Below, piece by piece: positions 62,827 through 64,000 of a stretch of 64,000 bases of DNA. The notes beneath the pieces are model-generated. The model ran no database searches. It worked only from the letters and a program-made list of their open reading frames with translations, and was not told where the DNA came from. The translations under genes were made by a program, and so were the position numbers. The stretch comes from an uncultured Duncaniella sp. (GTDB lineage Bacteria > Bacteroidota > Bacteroidia > Bacteroidales > Muribaculaceae): contig CAJTQR010000004.1 of assembly GCA_910578515.1 (NCBI GenBank), forward strand, positions 124,001 to 188,000, written 5' to 3'. How positions within the stretch are numbered: the first letter of the stretch is position 1; the number at the start of each line of letters is the position of its first letter.

Positions 62827-64000
62827 ATGGATGATTTAATGACAGTAGTCGACTGGTCGAGATGGCAATTTGCCCTCACAGCGATGTACCACTGGCTATT
62901 TGTTCCCCTCACGCTCGGTATAAGCGTGATAATCGGAATAATGGAAACTATCTACTACCGTACCCGTAATGAAAAGTGGCTCGCCACCACAAAATTCTGG
63001 ATGACCTTATTCGGCATCAACTTTGCCATGGGTGTGGCTACAGGTATCATTCTGGAATTTGAATTCGGTACAAACTGGTCGAACTACAGTTGGTTTGTAG
63101 GCGACATTTTCGGCGCCCCCCTCGCCATCGAAGGGCTTATAGCCTTCTTCATGGAGTCGACGTTCATCGCTGTTATGTTCTTCGGCTGGAAAAAAGTCAG
63201 TCCCGGCTTCCACCTTGCCTCTACATGGCTCACAGCCTTGGGCGCATCCATATCGGCACTATGGATTCTGGTAGCCAATGCCTGGATGCAATATCCTGTA
63301 GGCATGGAATTTGACCCGGCACAGATGCGCAACGTCATGGACAACTTCTGGGACGTAGCTCTCTCACCGGTAGCAATCCATAAGTTCTTCCATGCAGTGT
63401 TCGACGGTTGGGTCCTCGCCTCTGTATTCGTGTGTGGCGTGAGCGCCTGGTATCTTATGAAAAACCGTCGCCGCGAATTTGCCTTCGATTCCATAAAGGT
63501 AGCAGGCTGGGTAGGCGCTATAGGTATGTTACTGACACTGTGGACCGGCGATAAGTCGGCTGTGGATGTAGCACGCGTACAACCCATGAAACTCGCTGCC
63601 ATGGAAGGTCTCTACAACGGTTCATGCGGACAGGAAATTGTGGCATTCGGTATTCTCGACCCTTCCAAGGAGCGCACCGATGCCAACGACCCCTATCTCA
63701 TGAAGATTGCCCTTCCGAAGGGTCTCTCATTCCTCGCCAATCATGATTTCAACTCCTTTGTGCCAGGCATCAATGACCTCATTGACGGTGTGACTATCAC
63801 CGAGACAGGCGACACCGTCCGCACCGTAACCTATGCTGAACGCATAGCTATGGGCAAGAAAGCCCACGAAGCCCTCCGCGCATTCGACAAAGCACTCGCC
63901 GCCGGCGACAATGCCGCTATGGACAGTGCGAAAGCCGCACTCAAGGAGAACTACCAATACTTCGGTTACGGCTACCTTGACTCAGCAGACGAGGCTGTGC
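62827..64000 (+). CDS. cydA: Cytochrome bd ubiquinol oxidase subunit I (3' end cut by window)
   Basis: The open frame from the ATG at 62827 runs without a stop to the window end (391 codons). It has WSRWQFALTAMYHWLFVPLTLG with the heme ligand His22, and the family segments FGINFAMGVATGIILEFEFGTNWSNYSWFVGDIFGAPLAIEG and HKFFHAVFDGW with the second ligand His. It is the microaerobic terminal oxidase. The upstream DUF4492 gene supports the identification. Confidence 0.95.
   Translation, partial: MDDLMTVVDWSRWQFALTAMYHWLFVPLTLGISVIIGIMETIYYRTRNEKWLATTKFWMTLFGINFAMGVATGIILEFEFGTNWSNYSWFVGDIFGAPLAIEGLIAFFMESTFIAVMFFGWKKVSPGFHLASTWLTALGASISALWILVANAWMQYPVGMEFDPAQMRNVMDNFWDVALSPVAIHKFFHAVFDGWVLASVFVCGVSAWYLMKNRRREFAFDSIKVAGWVGAIGMLLTLWTGDKSAVDVARVQPMKLAAMEGLYNGSCGQEIVAFGILDPSKERTDANDPYLMKIALPKGLSFLANHDFNSFVPGINDLIDGVTITETGDTVRTVTYAERIAMGKKAHEALRAFDKALAAGDNAAMDSAKAALKENYQYFGYGYLDSADEAV

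Noticed and set aside
1..64000. Prophage, integrative element or insertion sequence
   Set aside because: No integrase, transposase, terminal repeat pair or att-like duplication near the tRNA-Lys gene was found. The DUF6808-like and DUF5131 genes are isolated.

Overview
The window looks like a chromosomal segment of a gut Bacteroidales bacterium, plausibly Muribaculaceae (family level is inference). The evidence is the phylum-type promoter -7 box TAnnTTTG, often with a TTTG/TTG -33 element about 20 bases upstream; a near absence of strong Shine-Dalgarno sites; a fused SecDF; DUF4492 ahead of cydA; a DUF4251 lipoprotein; a PF14905-type outer-membrane barrel; and an rpsL-rpsG-fusA-rpsJ-rplC gene order with no tuf. 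No integrase, transposase, rRNA or Cas gene was found.

Layout. 1-6253 (minus): start of the combined str-S10 ribosomal operon, from its promoter to the first codons of rpsS. 6409-9660 (plus): metG and ansA, closed by a strong shared terminator. 9689-17835 (minus): cysK, radC, a membrane glycosyltransferase, nspC, a UvrD helicase and a secreted C69 dipeptidase. 17934-28439: mixed single genes, namely aqpZ, a secreted carboxymuconolactone decarboxylase-cupin, a YpfJ metalloprotease, lpxB, a short-chain dehydrogenase very like 7-alpha-hydroxysteroid dehydrogenase, a glucosaminidase, a DbpA-type helicase, a nitroreductase and a TonB/WG lipoprotein. 28696-34750 (plus): carA-carB and eno. 34851-38935: a plug-like lipoprotein behind a 33-base triple repeat, then divergent rhaB and a GH28 pectinase. 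38977-45701: DUF4251, an AT-hook coiled-coil protein, DPP4, a membrane protein and miaA. 45753-49813 (minus): outer-membrane barrel protein, histidine kinase and LytTR regulator. 49962-52997 (plus): a BNR-type polysaccharide enzyme candidate and a frameshifted mannitol dehydrogenase family gene. 53139-56136 (minus): secDF. 56495-56660: tRNA-Lys(CTT).

The most unusual part is 56911-60137 (minus). A canonical cobalamin riboswitch heads a pair made of a DASS-family anion transporter and a MetE-like protein in which all four expected zinc ligands are replaced. This suggests a vitamin B12-responsive operon whose terminal protein is not an ordinary methionine synthase. Next to it (60327-62118), an HxlR regulator and a Cys-rich DUF5131 protein are divergent from a cupin gene, with interlocking promoters and inverted repeats. 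The window ends inside cydA.

Functional threads: translation (ribosomal proteins, EF-G, MetG, MiaA, tRNA-Lys), pyrimidine/arginine precursor supply (CarAB), envelope biogenesis (LpxB, SecDF, glycosyltransferase), and plant-polysaccharide use (GH28, RhaB, BNR enzyme, uronate/polyol dehydrogenase). All product names come from motif recognition by eye; no database search was run.
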